Part shown: one piece after another, positions 5,309-5,842 of the stretch
Layout: each line of letters opens with the position of its first letter
How positions within the stretch are numbered: position 1 is the first letter of the stretch
Assembly: GCA_003157575.1 (NCBI GenBank)
Contig: PMKA01000529.1
Location: 197 to 6,038 of the forward strand
Origin: Opitutia bacterium
GTDB lineage: Bacteria > Verrucomicrobiota > Verrucomicrobiia > Opitutales > Opitutaceae
Reading direction: 5' to 3'
DNA: 5,842 nt
The notes under the pieces: generated by a model
Database searches by the model: none
What the model saw: the letters and a program-made list of their open reading frames with translations, nothing else
Told to the model about the DNA's origin: nothing
Program-made: the position numbers and the translations under genes

Positions 5309-5325
5309 CGGAGGTTGCGCCTCCG
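5309..5325 (-). promoter_or_regulatory. Hairpin holding the only Shine-Dalgarno-like sequence before the TPR gene
   Basis: On the minus strand CGGAGG-CGCAA-CCTCCG forms a perfect 6-bp GC-rich stem with a 5-nt loop, ending 9 nt before the ATG at 5299. GGAGG is the only anti-16S match near the start, but it is 20 nt from the ATG and paired with CCTCC. The stem may hide it or may bring the ribosome site closer to the start. It could equally be a chance inverted repeat. Confidence 0.35.
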
Positions 5326-5407
5326 CACGCGACGTGGCAAGCCCGCCCGGATCGATACAAACGCAGGGGCGGGGTGTAACCGCTTCAGGCTCGCGTCATC
5401 AACGGGA

Positions 5408-5429
5408 TTCGGCTTGGATCAATGCCGAA
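5408..5429. promoter_or_regulatory. 22-bp imperfect dyad in the divergent TPR-lemA intergenic region
   Basis: TTCGGCTTG-GAT-CAA(T)GCCGAA is a nine-pair inverted repeat with a 3-nt centre and one unpaired T. It ends 26 bp before the lemA ATG and about 108 bp before the TPR start. The size suits a dimeric repressor site or a hairpin in the lemA 5' leader. No convincing -10/-35 pair could be assigned to either divergent gene in 5300-5455. Confidence 0.38.
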
Positions 5430-5455
5430 AGTTCAACTCTTCCCCCAACCCCGCC

Positions 5456-5842
5456 ATGAGCATCGTCCTCGCCTCACTGTTGTTCCTCCTCGCCCTCGTC
5501 GTGGTGCTGGCCCTTTTTGTGGTCGGCATCTACAACCGCCTCGTCGCCCTGCGCAACCGTTTCAAAAACGCCTTCGCCCAGATCGACGTCCAGCTCAAGC
5601 GCCGCTACGACCTGATCCCAAACCTGGTCGAGACAGCCAAGGGCTACCTCAAGCACGAGCACAGCACGCTCGAGGACGTGATCAAGGCCCGCAACATCGC
5701 CTATACTGCGTCCCAGGCCGCGGCGGCGAACCCGGCCGACGCCGGCGCGGTCAAGAACCTGCTCGGCGCCGAAACCGGCCTGGCCGGCGCGCTCAGCCGG
5801 CTGATGGTTGTCTCCGAGGCCTATCCCGACCTCAAGGCCAAC
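5456..5842 (+). CDS. lemA: LemA-family membrane protein, N-terminal 129 codons (continues off the right edge)
   Basis: The ATG at 5456 opens a frame that runs to the window end. Residues 3-26 are one hydrophobic helix (LASLLFLLALVVVLALFVVGI). The LemA signature follows: YNRLVALRNRFKNAFAQIDV (26-45), then QLKRRYDLIPNLVETAKGYL (46-65). The family fold is a membrane-anchored helical bundle. Its biochemical role is not established, although LemA genes often sit beside TPM-domain (YgcG-like) or HtpX-type protease genes, which would lie to the right of this window. Full-length members are about 185-200 residues, so about two thirds is present. Residues 86-109 are Ala-rich, as is common. There is no Shine-Dalgarno sequence before the start (TTCCCCCAACCCCGCC). 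The gene is transcribed away from the TPR operon, with 156 bp between the two starts. Confidence 0.95.
   Translation, partial: MSIVLASLLFLLALVVVLALFVVGIYNRLVALRNRFKNAFAQIDVQLKRRYDLIPNLVETAKGYLKHEHSTLEDVIKARNIAYTASQAAAANPADAGAVKNLLGAETGLAGALSRLMVVSEAYPDLKAN

Noticed and set aside
1..5842. CRISPR array, insertion sequence or other mobile element
   Set aside because: There are no regularly spaced repeats, no transposase or integrase frame, and no terminal inverted repeats with target duplications. The region looks like ordinary chromosome.

Overview
The window looks like chromosomal DNA of a GC-rich Gram-negative bacterium, most likely from the Planctomycetota-Verrucomicrobiota-Chlamydiota (PVC) assemblage, perhaps Verrucomicrobiota or Kiritimatiellota. 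Gram-negative is supported by an ExbB/ExbD/TonB-type envelope module. The PVC guess rests mainly on the unusual effector region of EF-Tu ([14 protein letters not shown] in place of the usual APEEKARGITI-type sequence), which from memory I associate with that group. This is a recollection, not a search result. Clear Shine-Dalgarno sequences are missing in front of most start codons.

Layout: (1) Bases 1-249, minus strand: the first 83 codons of tuf (EF-Tu), running off the left edge. (2) 317-392, minus: a complete tRNA-Thr(GGU) with encoded CCA, 67 bp upstream of tuf, so the two are probably co-transcribed. (3) 393-549: an intergenic stretch, AT-rich on the side next to the upstream operon, holding small hairpins and a weak candidate promoter for tRNA-Thr/tuf. 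(4) 550-5299, minus: a tight four-gene unit. In transcription order it is a 909-aa exported TPR protein, a possible 39-aa peptide, an ExbB/TolQ-family channel protein, an ExbD/TolR-family protein (ATGA overlap with exbB), and a single-pass protein with a TonB-like C-terminus. (5) 5300-5455: a divergent intergenic region with a hairpin near the TPR start and a 22-bp dyad near lemA. (6) 5456-5842, plus: the first 129 codons of a LemA-family membrane protein, running off the right edge.

The central unit reads as a dedicated Ton/Tol-type system: ExbB and ExbD would form the inner-membrane motor, the last gene the transducer reaching into the periplasm, and the TPR protein a periplasmic partner or scaffold. 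No receptor or transporter gene is visible here, so what it energises or organises is unknown. The most notable point is that two positions usually occupied by acidic, proton-relevant residues hold the matching amides. The best-aligned position in the ExbD transmembrane helix is Asn26 where Asp is nearly universal, and TM3 of ExbB has Gln162 where E. coli ExbB has Glu176. Either the unit uses another acid (Asp20 of the ExbD-like protein is the nearest) or it is not a conventional proton-driven motor.
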